A stretch of DNA of 64,000 nt from Anastatus disparis (lineage: Eukaryota; Arthropoda; Insecta; Hymenoptera; Eupelmidae). Shown here in pieces: positions 46,881-57,334 of the stretch. A program made the translations under genes and the position numbers. Positions within the stretch are counted from its first letter, which is position 1; every line of letters begins with the position of its first letter. The notes beneath the pieces were generated by a model. It worked only from the letters and a program-made list of their open reading frames with translations. It did no database searches and was not told the DNA's origin. The DNA lies in assembly GCA_017163975.1 (NCBI GenBank), contig JAFFSR010000373.1, positions 1,233,501 to 1,297,500 of the forward strand, read 5' to 3'.

Positions 46881-47519
46881 ATGGATCAACAGCAACCAGA
46901 GATTGAAGAATTGGAAATATTCAGCCCGCGGACGTTTACATTACTTCAACAAGGGCTTGGTGAATTCCAACCTTTTTCTTGAAGATGTGCCAATGCTTCT
47001 ACTAGATAAAGAGTTGATGGATCTCGACATCGAATTCTTGCAGCCGCTAAACTTAAGAGATCTCGACATCGAGAAGTTGGGTTTATCTAGAAGCGAACAA
47101 CAAAAAGAAGAAGATTCAATTCAGCCAGTTCCTCCACTTAAAAGGCCGAAGCCAAGACCACCAATGTCTTCACCAATTAAAACTGCATCGCCAACGCCAA
47201 GCTCTCCAGAATTGTCTCCAGTTTCACCGAGATTGATTTACAATCCATTTTCTCATCGATACGAGGAAATGGTAGAAGAAAAAGAAGAAGAAGGATACGA
47301 CGCCGACGACGAAGAAGAAGATGAAGAAGAAGAGTCGGACTCTCCAGACTTCTCACCGGTAGAAAAAAAAGTCACCTGAGATGATTAACATATCCAGCTC
47401 ACCGGAGATAACTTTTCAACGATTGACATCAACGCCGAAAAGAAAGTTTGACGAGTTACTGTATGACCATCAGGAGTGCATACGCAGAGTGAAGAGAAAA
47501 CTTAATTATACCATCTAAT
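46881..47519 (+). pseudogene. rightmost Polinton gene: acidic protein with ARGRxH motif, frameshifted
   Basis: ATG at 46881 opens a short frame. The long frame (46903-47379, 158 codons, no ATG) is shifted by one base, and the tail to 47519 is shifted again in an A8 run at 47363-47370. The order of features is SARGRLHYF, a Leu/Asp-rich block with two LDIE repeats, a Pro/Ser-rich block (LKRPKPRPP, then SP dipeptides), a strongly acidic block (DADDEEEDEEEE) and a basic tail (RRVKRKLNY). I know no function. The ARGRxH motif links it to the 103-residue gene at the other end of the element. Confidence 0.5.
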
Positions 47520-47540
47520 AGTATAATTAAAAAAAAAATC

Positions 47541-47556
47541 GGTTCTTTTCAGAGCC
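47541..47556 (+). terminator. histone-mRNA-type 3' stem-loop 1
   Basis: GGTTCTTTTCAGAGCC: 6-bp stem (one G-U pair) with the TTTC loop, followed by TCCA. It fits the metazoan replication-dependent histone stem-loop pattern. 22 bp after the last stop codon. Confidence 0.65.
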
Positions 47557-47604
47557 TCCATGATAAACAATCGGCCCTTTCGGGGATAATGGAAAATAAA
47601 AATC

Positions 47605-47620
47605 GGCCCTTTTCAGGGCC
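47605..47620 (+). terminator. histone-mRNA-type 3' stem-loop 2
   Basis: GGCCCTTTTCAGGGCC followed by ACAA: perfect 6-bp stem and TTTC loop. A degenerate third version (GGCCCTTTCGGGG) lies between the two, at 47573-47585. Confidence 0.65.
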
Positions 47621-47742
47621 ACAATTATTTTCAACGTTGAACAAATATTTGTTTTATTTTCAATAATATACAATATAAAATATATTTTAATCATTTTTTA
47701 TTTTCAGCTTATTTTTTAAATGTCAATTAATAATTTTTAGTT

Positions 47743-47919
47743 GGTTTCCCCCACCACGAAACCCTATATCGGATCTAGCTCAGGTGATACAGAAATGCTT
47801 TCCCCACCAAAAATCCCTATGCCGGTTCTAATTCACCTGAATTAGAAATGCATGATGATTTTACTTTAAAAAAAACCCTATGCCGGTTCTAATTCAGGTG
47901 AATTAGAACCGGCATAGCT
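47743..47919 (-). repeat. Polinton right terminal inverted repeat
   Basis: Inverse of 23201-23374. The last 39 bases are a palindrome with 19-bp arms (CTATGCCGGTTCTAATTCA and its inverse) around GG. Confidence 0.9.
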
Positions 47920-49046
47920 TATCTACTCACCCTTTTTTTAAAGTGTTATAAAAAATATTCCGATTCAATTTTCTCATTTGCTCTTAACAAAATATGAAAA
48001 TGTGAACCTTCATGAAGAGTTTAAGTCCTTATGCAACTCAATATGTTCAGTAAAAAAAAAATTATAGCAATATTATGCGTGTTGGGATAAATAATAGGGA
48101 ACATCTCAGCAACAAATTAACCAATTTGCTGTTACAACCTCTCTTTCTGTTCGTATTTATGAAGGCTTTCTTTTGAAAGTTTAAAAATATTAAAAAAATT
48201 ATTTTTGCAATAAATAATTGATATCCAAGAAATGGCCATATTTGATGGTTTTTTTGCAATAATTTATTGACGAAAATAATCGCGGCAGTCCTCAAATTGT
48301 AGGTTTTTTTATTTTTTAACGCTTTTATTTTTTACTTTATTTGCTGAAATGCATAGGTTGCTTCAGAGAATTAAAAAAGCTGTTTTGGCCAACTTTGCAG
48401 CCTCCTGGAGCATTTTCTACCGTTTTTTTTTGTTACATTTTCTATAGGGTATGTTTTTTTATCATCCTAACAACTCTATATAGGTTTCATTAAGCCCTGA
48501 ATTAATGTCTTTAAAATGTCTCTATTGGTTGGACTATATGGTTATAAATTTAATCTGAGTTTTTTAAAGAGTTTTAAAATTGTGCTGAACATACTGATGT
48601 CAATTCAGAAATTCTCGCGATATTTAAGGAAATGTAGTATAATCTTAGAAAAAATAAAAAATTAATCGTCTACTTTTCATAGAATATAGGATAATGAATT
48701 CAACAAACAAAACATGAACATTATTAATCAATTTTCTGGAATTTCTGAAAATTTTTTAATATTGCTAAAATTTTTAATTAACATCAGTTTGTTTAACACA
48801 ATTTCAAAACTTTAAAAAGAAAACTCCTACGAAATTTATAACCATATAAAATTAAAGCATTATTAGTCTTCTATCAAATATATTTTTTCTCAATTTTTGT
48901 AATAAGTGGATGAAAAATCGTACGACCAGAAACAAATTTTTGAATTTTGCATAATTTGTATTTTTTTGTAGAGATTTCACAACATAACAGATGAGTTGAA
49001 AAAATGATCGAATTTCATAGTGTTACGAATTTTATTTTATTATTAA

Positions 49047-49436
49047 GAGGCGGCCGTATCATTCTGTCTTTGTCTAATCTAAATTTTTGTTATTATAAAT
49101 AAATAAAATATTTTCATAGAAAAGTAAGACAACCGCCCAATAGAGCAAAAGGCAAGCAAACTATTCTTTTCTATGAAAAAATATGAAATTTTGATTATTT
49201 TTTGAGTGAAGTCTGAAACGAAAAAACAGTCAAATCAACTCAATCAAATTCGATTGTTTTTCCGTTTCAGACTTCACTCGAAAAATAATCAAAATTTCAT
49301 ATTTTTTCATAGAAAAGAATAGTTTGCTTGCCTTTTGCTCTATTGGGCGGTTGTCTTACTTTTCTATGAAAATATTTTATTTATTTATAATAACGAAAAT
49401 TTAGATTAGACAAGGACAGAATGATACGGCCTCCTC
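49047..49436. mobile_element. TTAA-flanked hairpin element, copy 2 (390 bp)
   Basis: Starts GAGGCGGCCGTATCATTCTG and ends with its near-inverse, TTAA on both sides (49043-49046, 49437-49440). Inserted in the 5' LTR; the 3' LTR shows the empty TTAA site. Confidence 0.9.
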
Positions 49437-49696
49437 TTAAGCGACTAATATAATATTAAATTATAAAAAAGGCGAGAAAGTGACCGCGACGTGTCTCGAA
49501 CTCCAGGCCTCTTGCACGACAGACAAGCGCTCAAACGTTAAGCCATTCCCATCGATGCATTTTTCATTTCTTTGGTCGCTTCGTATTCTATAAACTGCAC
49601 ATTTGCATTTTTTTCTATATTCGCTACTAAACGGCACTCGTAACACGTCTGAGGCCGCGGTAACGTCATTCTCGACGTTTTCTATATTAACTCCCA

Positions 49697-50499
49697 TACA
49701 CTGAGAAAAATGTCTGGATAAAGTTTACTGTAAAAATATGTAAAATTACTATATAATATAGTAACGTTGTGACGTACTCGTTTTATGAGAAATATTACTT
49801 CATTTCAACAAATAATTCTTATGTATGTAATATTTTTTACTAGAAAACACATGAAAAAGTAGTATTGATATTCAACAAAAATTGCTACATTATATAGTGA
49901 AAATTGTGAAAATAATTTTTACTACATAAGTTAGTAAATTCTGTTGATTAACTTATTAATTTTATCTATAAAGATACCAAAATTCACTGCCTTGATAGTA
50001 AATAATAATGCAAAAACGAAAAGCATAAAGTCCTTGGAACATATATAGTAAAAAGTTTTATTTTATGTAGTATACTCGATTCGTCTGATTTTTTATTCGA
50101 AAATTTAACCTCAAAATTTTTAACTAAATTCAAAGTATCCTCTATAACATATGAAGACGATTCGAAGTATATTGCGTAACATGTTAGCATGGCACAGTCG
50201 GCAACGTTCACGCTTCACGTCCTCGCGATCGGCGGTTCGATCCCAACAAAGGTAAGATTTTTTTTCTGAGTTTCCTTTCAAATATAATTTTGATTAATTT
50301 AATAAATTAAAAAAATAATTTAATAATAAAATAAAATTGTTTTGCATGTAACAAGTAAATTAAAAACAATTCGAGATAAAAAAATAATCGACTAAAAATT
50401 TTTTTCTATATATTATCTGCACAATTAAAATTTACTATATTAAATAGTAATTTTATATATGTTTGTAGTAAACTTTATGCAGACATTTTTCTTAGTGTA
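49697..50499. mobile_element. 0.8-kb inverted-repeat element with tRNA-like core
   Basis: The ends are ~65-bp inverted repeats: ACACTGAGAAAAATGTCTGG with GTTTACT...AAATTACTATAT, and the inverse ending TTTTTCTTAGTGT. The interior contains a tRNA-like stretch (50182-50250). Confidence 0.7.
50182..50250 (+). other. tRNA-like sequence
   Basis: A box (TAGCATGGCACAGTCGG) and B box (GGTTCGATCCC) at tRNA-like spacing of about 47 bases. Stems are incomplete, so this is a tRNA-derived or SINE-like fragment, not a functional tRNA. Confidence 0.45.
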
Positions 50500-50717
50500 G
50501 TTATTGTAGAAATCTTCTTCATTTATCGACCGCGCTATTCGGATCCTTTCGTGGAACTTCTGACTTTACGGGACACAGCACGTATTTTATTTATTTTTTT
50601 CATTATTATTTATCAATTTATATTAATTATTTGGGAGTAGGTAAGGTAGGCAGCAACCGGAAACACACAGTCTTCTTCAAGGCGATTGGGTAAGATCCCA
50701 TTAGCTGTTACCAGTTT

Positions 50718-50948
50718 TGTTACGAATTTTATTTTATTATTAAGCGACTAATATAATATTAAATTATAAAAAAGGCGACAAAGCGACCGCGACGTGTCTC
50801 GAACCCCGGGCCTCTTGCACGACAGACAAGCGCTCAAACGTTGAGCTATTCCCACCGATGCATTTTTCATTTCTTTGGTCGCTTCGTATTCTATAAACTG
50901 CACACTTGCATTTTTTTCTATATTCGCTACTAAACGGCACTCGTAACA
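50718..50948. repeat. 3' LTR of the TRIM-like element, with tRNA-like stretch
   Basis: On the minus strand, about 50853-50783 reads as a tRNA-like sequence: A box TAGCTCAACGTTTGAGC, an arm CTTGT-CTGTCGT-GCAAG and B box GGTTCGAGAC. The same stretch is in the 5' LTR (about 49475-49545). Confidence 0.7.
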
Positions 50949-51079
50949 ATAGAAAGATAGCTTATTATTTCTAATTTCGAATGCTTTTTTTTTAAATTTT
51001 TATGCGACTTAAATTTAATGGTGATTTTTCTCTAACACTTTTTCTACACTAAGTAATCCCAAATTTATGGAAGCCACTG

Positions 51080-51545
51080 TATATTGAATAAAAGGAATTT
51101 TTAACCCTTCGTGGGTAACCTTGGTCATTAATGGCACAAGCCAAATTTTTAGGTCAAAATAAACTATTGGACTATAAAGTAGATGAAAAAATGAGTATAT
51201 CAGAATCTTTTTAGATTTTTTTACCGGAATTTTCATAGAGAAAACATCAACAAGACATTAGAATTTTATTAATTATTATTTAACATTTTTTTTATATTAA
51301 CAATTTCATTCGTTTTGCAATACGTAATTGAATCCACCTCAATTTTAATTAAAATTTTACTTTATTTACCGCTTTATAAGTCGAAATTGCTTTAACTAAA
51401 AATAAAGTCATGCGTCAAGGCTATTTTTTTTTTAATTTATAAGAACATATAAGTAATAATAAATTCGTATCATTACATTATTTGTTAATAATTGTAGAAT
51501 ATTTCAATCATGTTCCAAATATATTCAAATTTCCCACTCTGTGTC
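51080..51545. other. AT-rich spacer, no gene seen
   Basis: No frame or repeat supported. Confidence 0.35.
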
Positions 51546-51549
51546 TGTC

Positions 51550-51885
51550 AAGAGGTAGCCATATAGCTCTGTCCTTATCTAATCTAAATTTTCATTACTA
51601 TTCACAAATTAAATATTTTTGTACAAAAGTAAAGGCAGAGCCCAATAGATTTAAGAACAAGCAAACGATTCTATTCTATAAAATAATATAAAATTCTATT
51701 AGTTTTCTAGTGAAGTCTGAAAAACAGTTGAACTTAACTTCAATCAAGTTTAACTTTATGTCATTTAAGACTCTACTCTAAAACTAATCAGAATTTTATA
51801 TTTTTTCATAAAATAGAATCGTTTGCTCGTCCTTAAATCTATTGGGCTCTGCCCTTACTTTTGTATAAAAATATTTCATTTATAA
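51550..51885. repeat. truncated relative of the TTAA hairpin family
   Basis: Similar to the 49047 element through GTTTGCTTG.TCTATTGG and TGAAGTCTGAAA words, with the same palindromic design and a worn left end (CAAGAGGTAGCCATATAGCTC). The right end is lost where the GGAGAT-family element starts. Confidence 0.65.
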
Positions 51886-52253
51886 AGGAGATATAAAATG
51901 GATACTACACCTGTACTCATAAATATTTACTATTATTCCATTTTTATTGCAGAATTTTCAGAAATGAAATGTATTAGCTTGTAGTATGTACCATGAAGAT
52001 TATTCAATCAATTTTTTAAATAAATTCGTTCATTAGTTATTAAAAATTGTGGGTTCTAATGTTATTTATTAAAATTTTTCATTATGTACCAGAAATCCAG
52101 ATATTTTAAAAACTAATTAATGAATTTATTTAACAATTTAACTAAATAATCATCATGGTACATAATAAAGCCATTTATTTTCTGGAAATTCAACAATAAC
52201 ATGGAAATATAGTTAATATTTATGAGTACAGGTGTAGTGTATATTTTACATCC
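51886..52253. repeat. foldback element, GGAGAT family copy 2
   Basis: Ends AGGAGATATAAAATGGATAC and its inverse (GTGTATATTTTACATCCTC). The body matches 2294-2664. Non-coding palindrome. Confidence 0.75.
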
Positions 52254-52329
52254 TCTTTTTTTTTTAAGAAAAAGTTAATATACAAGGATATTTTCCTCTA
52301 TATGGTAACCTTTTTCATATGGTGATATG

Positions 52330-52790
52330 GAGGGCCTATCCCGGTTCCTATTTAACACGTTACATCAGGCTAGACCTTAGAGTGTATACTACTGAAGGAA
52401 GCACATTTATGGAAAGAGTGTAGACGAGCGAGCAAGAGAAAGAGAGACAGTTTGGGTATCACCTTTCTCTCTCATGCAGGCACATGATTGGTTGACGCCA
52501 CTTCTTCCTAAGAGAAAACGGTTACCCAAACTATTGCTCTCTCTTTCAATATCGTCTACACTTTTTGTTCAGGCGTGCTTCCCAGGGTTGGTTTCTGAAA
52601 GGCTCTACGCTCACAGTTCATGACTGTAAGCTTGAAAATAGTAGGTTGTAGTAGTTAACAAATAAGTCGTCGCAGCGCTATAAACACTAAATCTCTACAC
52701 TGACAGTCATGAACTGTGAGCGTAGAGCCTTTCAGAAACCAACCCTGGTGCTTCCTCCAGTAGTATATACTCTAAGGGCTAAACTGTCTG
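52330..52790. repeat. nested inverted repeat
   Basis: The inner arms 52582-52627 and 52702-52747 are perfect inverses (CCAGGGTTGGTTTCTGAAAG... to ...AACCAACCCTGG). Outer arms around GTATACTACTG..GGAAGCAC (52386) and its inverse at 52748-52772 are imperfect. Confidence 0.75.
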
Positions 52791-52931
52791 ACACACCATA
52801 TACTTTGACTACCGATGGATGATCAGCCACTTTTGTGACCATCAATCAACCGATACCTAGTGAAGCCGGATTTTTTAAGAAGCGCGATATAAATGGTACA
52901 TAAACCAATTTTTTTTCGAAAAAAGTCAGAG

Positions 52932-53004
52932 ATACCTGGTCAGGATTCGAACCCATGCCCACCGCGTTGAAGGCAACAGCTCTATCCGTCACACGACCGC
53001 GCTC
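52932..53004 (-). other. tRNA-like sequence
   Basis: The minus strand has GATAGAGC (D-arm part) and GGGTTCGAATCC (T-arm) at tRNA-like spacing. The acceptor stem does not close. A tRNA pseudogene or SINE head is likely. Confidence 0.45.
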
Positions 53005-53379
53005 CCTTTTACAGCCTCTTGATAATAACGAGAATTTGTGATAGCTAGTAAGTTAAGCAGACCGTGCCACATCAAAAGGATACTGCTCCCACCAGCGGAG
53101 TTACGCGACCTCTTTATACGCCCTTAGACCCTGGCAATGAACTTAACGGAGAATTTACTGTTTCCACCCTACGTTCAGTTTTTACTTTGATTAACGACGC
53201 ATGTACCCTATTCAAATTTGAAAAATCTCTTTCTGGATTAAAATTACACGTGATTCTGAAAATCAAAAATTTCTTAGTTTTAGAAACGCAATAATTGCTA
53301 GTTCCTTTTTTACAGGAAAGAGTTAAAATGATGATTAATTGTATTGATATAAACCCAAAAAGTGTGTAGATGAACGCGC

Positions 53380-53707
53380 GCGAATTGACATGAAATGTCC
53401 CATGTACACTAAAAGAACTTTTTGTATACTGCATGCCGAAGTGTGAGTGCGCAGTATACTACAAGCGTGCGCAGTACGCTTGAAAACTTTTGGTAAATAG
53501 AAATAAAATGTTGGCGTTTTGAAAGCCACCGACCGTGCGCGCGCAGCTCGTTGGGATTCAAAACGCCAAAATTTCTCTTGCTGTTTACCGCTGAGTATGA
53601 GCGGACTGCACACCTCCCCTCTTAGCAGGCAGTCCGCTAAGACTTCTATCAGTGTATATAAATCTAAAGGTGTGCGGAATGGTGCGTGCGAGTCGTCATG
53701 AAACGTC

Positions 53708-53782
<75 letters not shown>

Positions 53783-53945
53783 AAAATCTGTGCTTTTGAG
53801 TACGTACGAGTTGACATAAAAAGTCGCATGTATATGAACGTGTATGTGCATGCAAGCGAATCGATATGAAATGTCCTATATATATACAAATCTAAGGGTA
53901 TATGGATGGGAACGTATGGTTGTCATGAAATGTCGCATATATATA
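53380..53945. repeat. dispersed CATGAAATGTCCCATATAT motif block with AT microsatellite
   Basis: Variants of GACATGAAATGTCCCATRTA occur near 53388, 53698, 53812, 53865 and 53923. (AT)n fills 53709-53780. A GGCGTTTTGAAAGCC / inverse pair lies at 53513-53571. Confidence 0.6.
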
Positions 53946-53948
53946 TTC

Positions 53949-55291
53949 GGGACATTTCACACCAACTGGAAGAGCAAAAAAATAAAATTCGCTGAAACTC
54001 TGAAAATATATTCTTTTTGTTACCCAAAATATGTAAGAAATATTTCAAGGATTTAGATGGGAAGGATCAAGAGCTATAAATCCTTGGAATTTTAAAATTT
54101 TTCAAAATTTTTGGAAAAGTCCCAACTTAATTATTTTTTTTCTGAAAATCCTAATGTTTTAGAAAGAAATTCATAAGAATATTTCTTGTTATAAATGAAG
54201 AGGAGAGTCAGCATGATTTTTTACAGACCTGAATTTTGAAGTTTTTTATTGGTTCTTATAATTATTACATAGTAATTGAAATTACTCATTGTTCGCCATT
54301 TCAGAAATTGCTTTTCGAGGGCTTAGTTTCTTCCATTTTACATGAACTTTGAAATAAATATAATATAATAATATAATCATAATATAATATATAAAAATTC
54401 AACCGAGCGACGTTAGAAGCGAGGTAAATTACGCTAGTATATATATTGATCTGTCATAACTCCTTATTGATGGCTCTGACTTACATGATCAAAAATTTAT
54501 TTCAAAGTTCATGTAAAATGGAAGAAAACAAGCCCTCGAAAAGCAATTTCTGAAATTGCGAATAATAAGTAATTTCAATTACTATGTAATACATATAAGA
54601 ACCAATAGGAAATTTCAAAATTCAGGTCTGTAAAAAATCATGCTAACTCTCCTCTTTATTTACAACAAGAAGTATTCTTATGAATTTATCTCTAAAACAT
54701 TAGGATTTAACGGTAGGCCGGAGTAGAACCTGATACCGACCGAGTAAAAATTGAGTTGTTTGTTATTTACTCAAGTTTTAATCGGTGTATCTTCAAATCA
54801 AAGGTCAAGCGCAATAGATATTATTATTATGAACATCTATGCACAAGAAAAAAAATATCTACCGGTTTGTTTTTGAGAAAAGTAAGTAACGCGAAAATAT
54901 TATAAACATAAACTTTTACTTTGGCGTTACTTACTTTTCTCAAAAACAAACCGGTAGATATTTTTTTTCTTGTGCATAGATGTTCATAATAATAATATCT
55001 GTTGCGCTCGACCTTTAATTTAAAGATACACCGATTAAAACTTGAGTAAATAACAAAAATGCCAATTAGACAAGGACAGCGAATCCGGCCTGCTCTTAAA
55101 AGAAAAATGATAAAGTTGGGACCTTTCCAAAAATTTTTTAAAATGTTCAAATTTCAAGAATCTATAGCTCTCGATACTTTCAATCTAGATCCTTGAAAAT
55201 TTTTTCACATATTTTGGATAAAAAACGGACTATATTCTCAGAGTTTCAGCGATTTTTATTTTTTTGCTCTTCAAGTTGGTGTGAAATGTCC
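53949..55291. mobile_element. 1.34-kb foldback element with nested hairpins
   Basis: Outer ends GGACATTTCACACCAACT and its inverse. The arms of about 185 bp continue with TTGGAAAAGTCCCAACTT against AAGTTGGGACCTTTCCAA. Inside is a second palindrome (about 54195-54690) and a TTAA hairpin element (54711-55095). Confidence 0.75.
54711..55095. mobile_element. TTAA-flanked hairpin element, copy 3 (385 bp)
   Basis: TTAA at 54707-54710 and 55096-55099. Right end matches the family (GGACAGCGAATCCGGCC...CTC); left end is worn (CGGTAGGCCGGAGT). The stem includes CTACCGGTTTGTTTTTGAGA and its inverse. Confidence 0.75.
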
Positions 55292-56731
55292 GATATATAT
55301 ACGAAAGGTACATTCTATCTCTTGTTCGTCATGTGATTATTTACAAATGAGAGAGATAAAATGTACAGACGTTAAACCGCGTAGAATATTTTCAAATTTT
55401 CTAACTCATTAAAGGATTTTAAAAATATTCTACGCAAATAAGTTCGATAAAATATACAAACAAATAAAAATCAATAAAAGTAATTTTATTCGATACGATG
55501 TTATTCGAAACAAAATTTAATCAAATAAAAATTGAGATGGATGAAAAAATATCCTAATTTGGTAAAAATGAAATTAATTTAATGTATAATAATACCTAGA
55601 AATATTTCACCATTATTCCATTTACTAAAAAATCAAAATATACATTTTTAAATTTTACAGAACTGTTGGATTATTCCTTTATTTCGGTCATTCTCGTTGG
55701 AGGATTTTAAAAGTGTTCTACGCGATTTAATATCCGTAGCCTTTTATCGTTGAATGCAATCGGCTATCTAAATACTTGCTGTAGTATATTTAATCTCAAT
55801 GACATAAGTAATAGTACATTATGCAACTAGAGAGTAAAGTCGTATATTTCTTCTCAAGGAGAAATAGATTTTACTCTTATGCTGCATATTTTACTTTATT
55901 CCTACCTCAACCGTGGCAACTTTATTAAATCCAAAAAAGCGGGTCTGATTAAAGAAATAAAAATATAAATTAATTTAATAATAAAATATTATTGGAGATT
56001 ATAAACATAAATTCTCATAATGAATATTTGTTGAGAAAACAATTATTTTTTCAAACATTTTAAAACTTTAACAATAAACTTTCATAATTTTTTCAAAATA
56101 TTAATTTTTATTGCAATATAGTACACGGGAAAAAATTTAACAGACTGATTATTTTTTGTCAGGACGAATAGCGCCCTCATAGCTTTTCAGCCATATTTCT
56201 ATTAAATCGGCAGAATATTTGTGCTGAGGGATTGCGATTGGTGTATACTCCAGTCTATACAGCGGTTCTGTTTTGATTTTAGACGATCTTGGCACAATAA
56301 TTCTGGCGATTCATTAGGAATATCGTTGAAAAGCTGGGGGGTGCTGTTCATCCAGACAAAAAAGAATCAGTGTGTCAATTTTTTTCAGTGTATGTTCTCT
56401 TAATTTCATTAAGTAGTTTAATCATTTTTTACAAATCTTAAGAAAAATTATTTTAATTCACAAATTTTTCATTTCAGCCGAAATAAAGTACTTTATTCCG
56501 ACTAATATTTTAGAAGTCAATTCTATTTTACTTCCGGCCCGCCTTACGAGCCCGAGTAGAAATAGACTTAGGGCAAACATCTGGGCCATGAGTGGTTCCG
56601 TAAGATTCTGATGTGGCCCTCTTGTGGCTTATGCATTGTATTATACGAGGTGTGTAATGGGGCGCAGATCTGGGCCTCGCAAAACTGCCGAACTTGAGGT
56701 AGACGAAGGGCATCCGATTGAATTTGTTTAA
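55292..56731. other. repeat mosaic, no gene supported
   Basis: Contains an inverted pair around TCTACGC (about 55380-55440 and 55695-55725). A segment (55800-55960) is related to the inverse of 37000-37190, and 56470-56540 is related to 36260-36310, so another copy of that inverted-repeat element is present in pieces. A GC-richer patch at 56530-56720 is open on the minus strand for 61 codons but unrecognised. Confidence 0.4.
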
Positions 56732-57112
56732 GAAGGGGCCGAACTATCTGTCTCTGTCTAATAGAGTTTTTCATTATTTATAAAAACACTATCCTTTATA
56801 ACAAGAAAAAAATAGCAGCCCCCGCTAGATATTAGTATAATTAGTAAATTTTGTAATAACAAACAAATTTTTTTACTGCGTAGTTTTCGAATAATTAGAG
56901 ACCTACCAAAAAAAGATAGGTTATATTCTAGATTGCTAGTAGGTCTCTAATTAGTCAAAAACTATGCGGTAAAAAATTTGATTTTTATTACAAAATTTAC
57001 TTATTATACTAATATCTAGCGGGGGCTGCTATTTTTTTCTTGTTATACCGGATAGTGTTTATATAAATGATGAAAAACGCTATTAGACAAAGGCAGATAG
57101 TTCGGTCCCTTC
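56732..57112. mobile_element. TTAA-flanked hairpin element, copy 4 (381 bp)
   Basis: Starts GAAGGGGCCGAACTATCTG, ends with the inverse, TTAA on both sides. The stem is nearly perfect over its whole length, with TACCAAAAAAAGATAGG near the loop. Confidence 0.9.
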
Positions 57113-57149
57113 TTAAAAGCCAGCTTTCAGTTGTGTTGCTCAACGTATG

Positions 57150-57156
<7 letters not shown>

Positions 57157-57214
<58 letters not shown>
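57157..57214. repeat. (AT)n microsatellite
   Basis: TA dinucleotide run. Confidence 0.9.
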
Positions 57215-57222
<8 letters not shown>

Positions 57223-57334
57223 TTAAGATAGTTCTTTTTTATATATAAATTATTTATGAAAATGTTATGTGATTTTAAAGTAATTAAAAGCTTATCCTCA
57301 AATTGTAGGATTTACAATCGCGAGATACTTTCAG

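Larger units (their letters stand above)
23201..47919. mobile_element. Polinton/Maverick element, degenerate
   Basis: 24,719 bp. It begins AG and ends CT as Polintons do. Terminal inverted repeats of about 175 bp lie at 23201-23374 and 47743-47919. The flanking hexamers TACATA (23195-23200) and TATCTA (47920-47925) agree at four of six positions, a decayed 6-bp target duplication. The full Polinton gene set is present: PolB, retroviral-type integrase, packaging ATPase, Ad-type protease, double-jelly-roll capsid and penton. Removing the 8.1-kb foldback insertion leaves about 16.6 kb, a normal Polinton length. Most genes carry stops or frameshifts. Confidence 0.95.
49021..50948. mobile_element. 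miniature LTR element (TRIM-like)
   Basis: Two direct repeats start TGTTACG and end CGTAACA: 49021-49645, which is 231 bp after removing a 394-bp insertion, and 50718-50948, 231 bp. ATAG flanks both outer ends (49017-49020, 50949-50952). The internal 1.07 kb has no gag or pol frame and contains another inverted-repeat element. Orientation and primer site are unclear. Confidence 0.75.
47926..51079 (-). mobile_element. Tc1/mariner-like non-coding copy B, interrupted
   Basis: Ends at 51079 with CCACTG then TA, the inverse of the terminus at 17864. From about 48250 to 49020 and 50949 to 51079 it matches the inverse of 17864-18475 (for example the AATTAATGTCT and CAGCCTCCTGGAGCATTTTCTACCG segments). 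The other end is not clear before 48000. It is split by the LTR element at 49021-50948. Confidence 0.5.

Noticed and set aside
52932..53004. Functional tRNA gene
   Set aside because: The A- and B-box-like parts are present but acceptor and anticodon stems do not close properly; kept only as tRNA-like.
53335..53889. 184-codon minus-strand frame
   Set aside because: Much of it is an AT microsatellite read as Ile-Tyr repeats; no domain.
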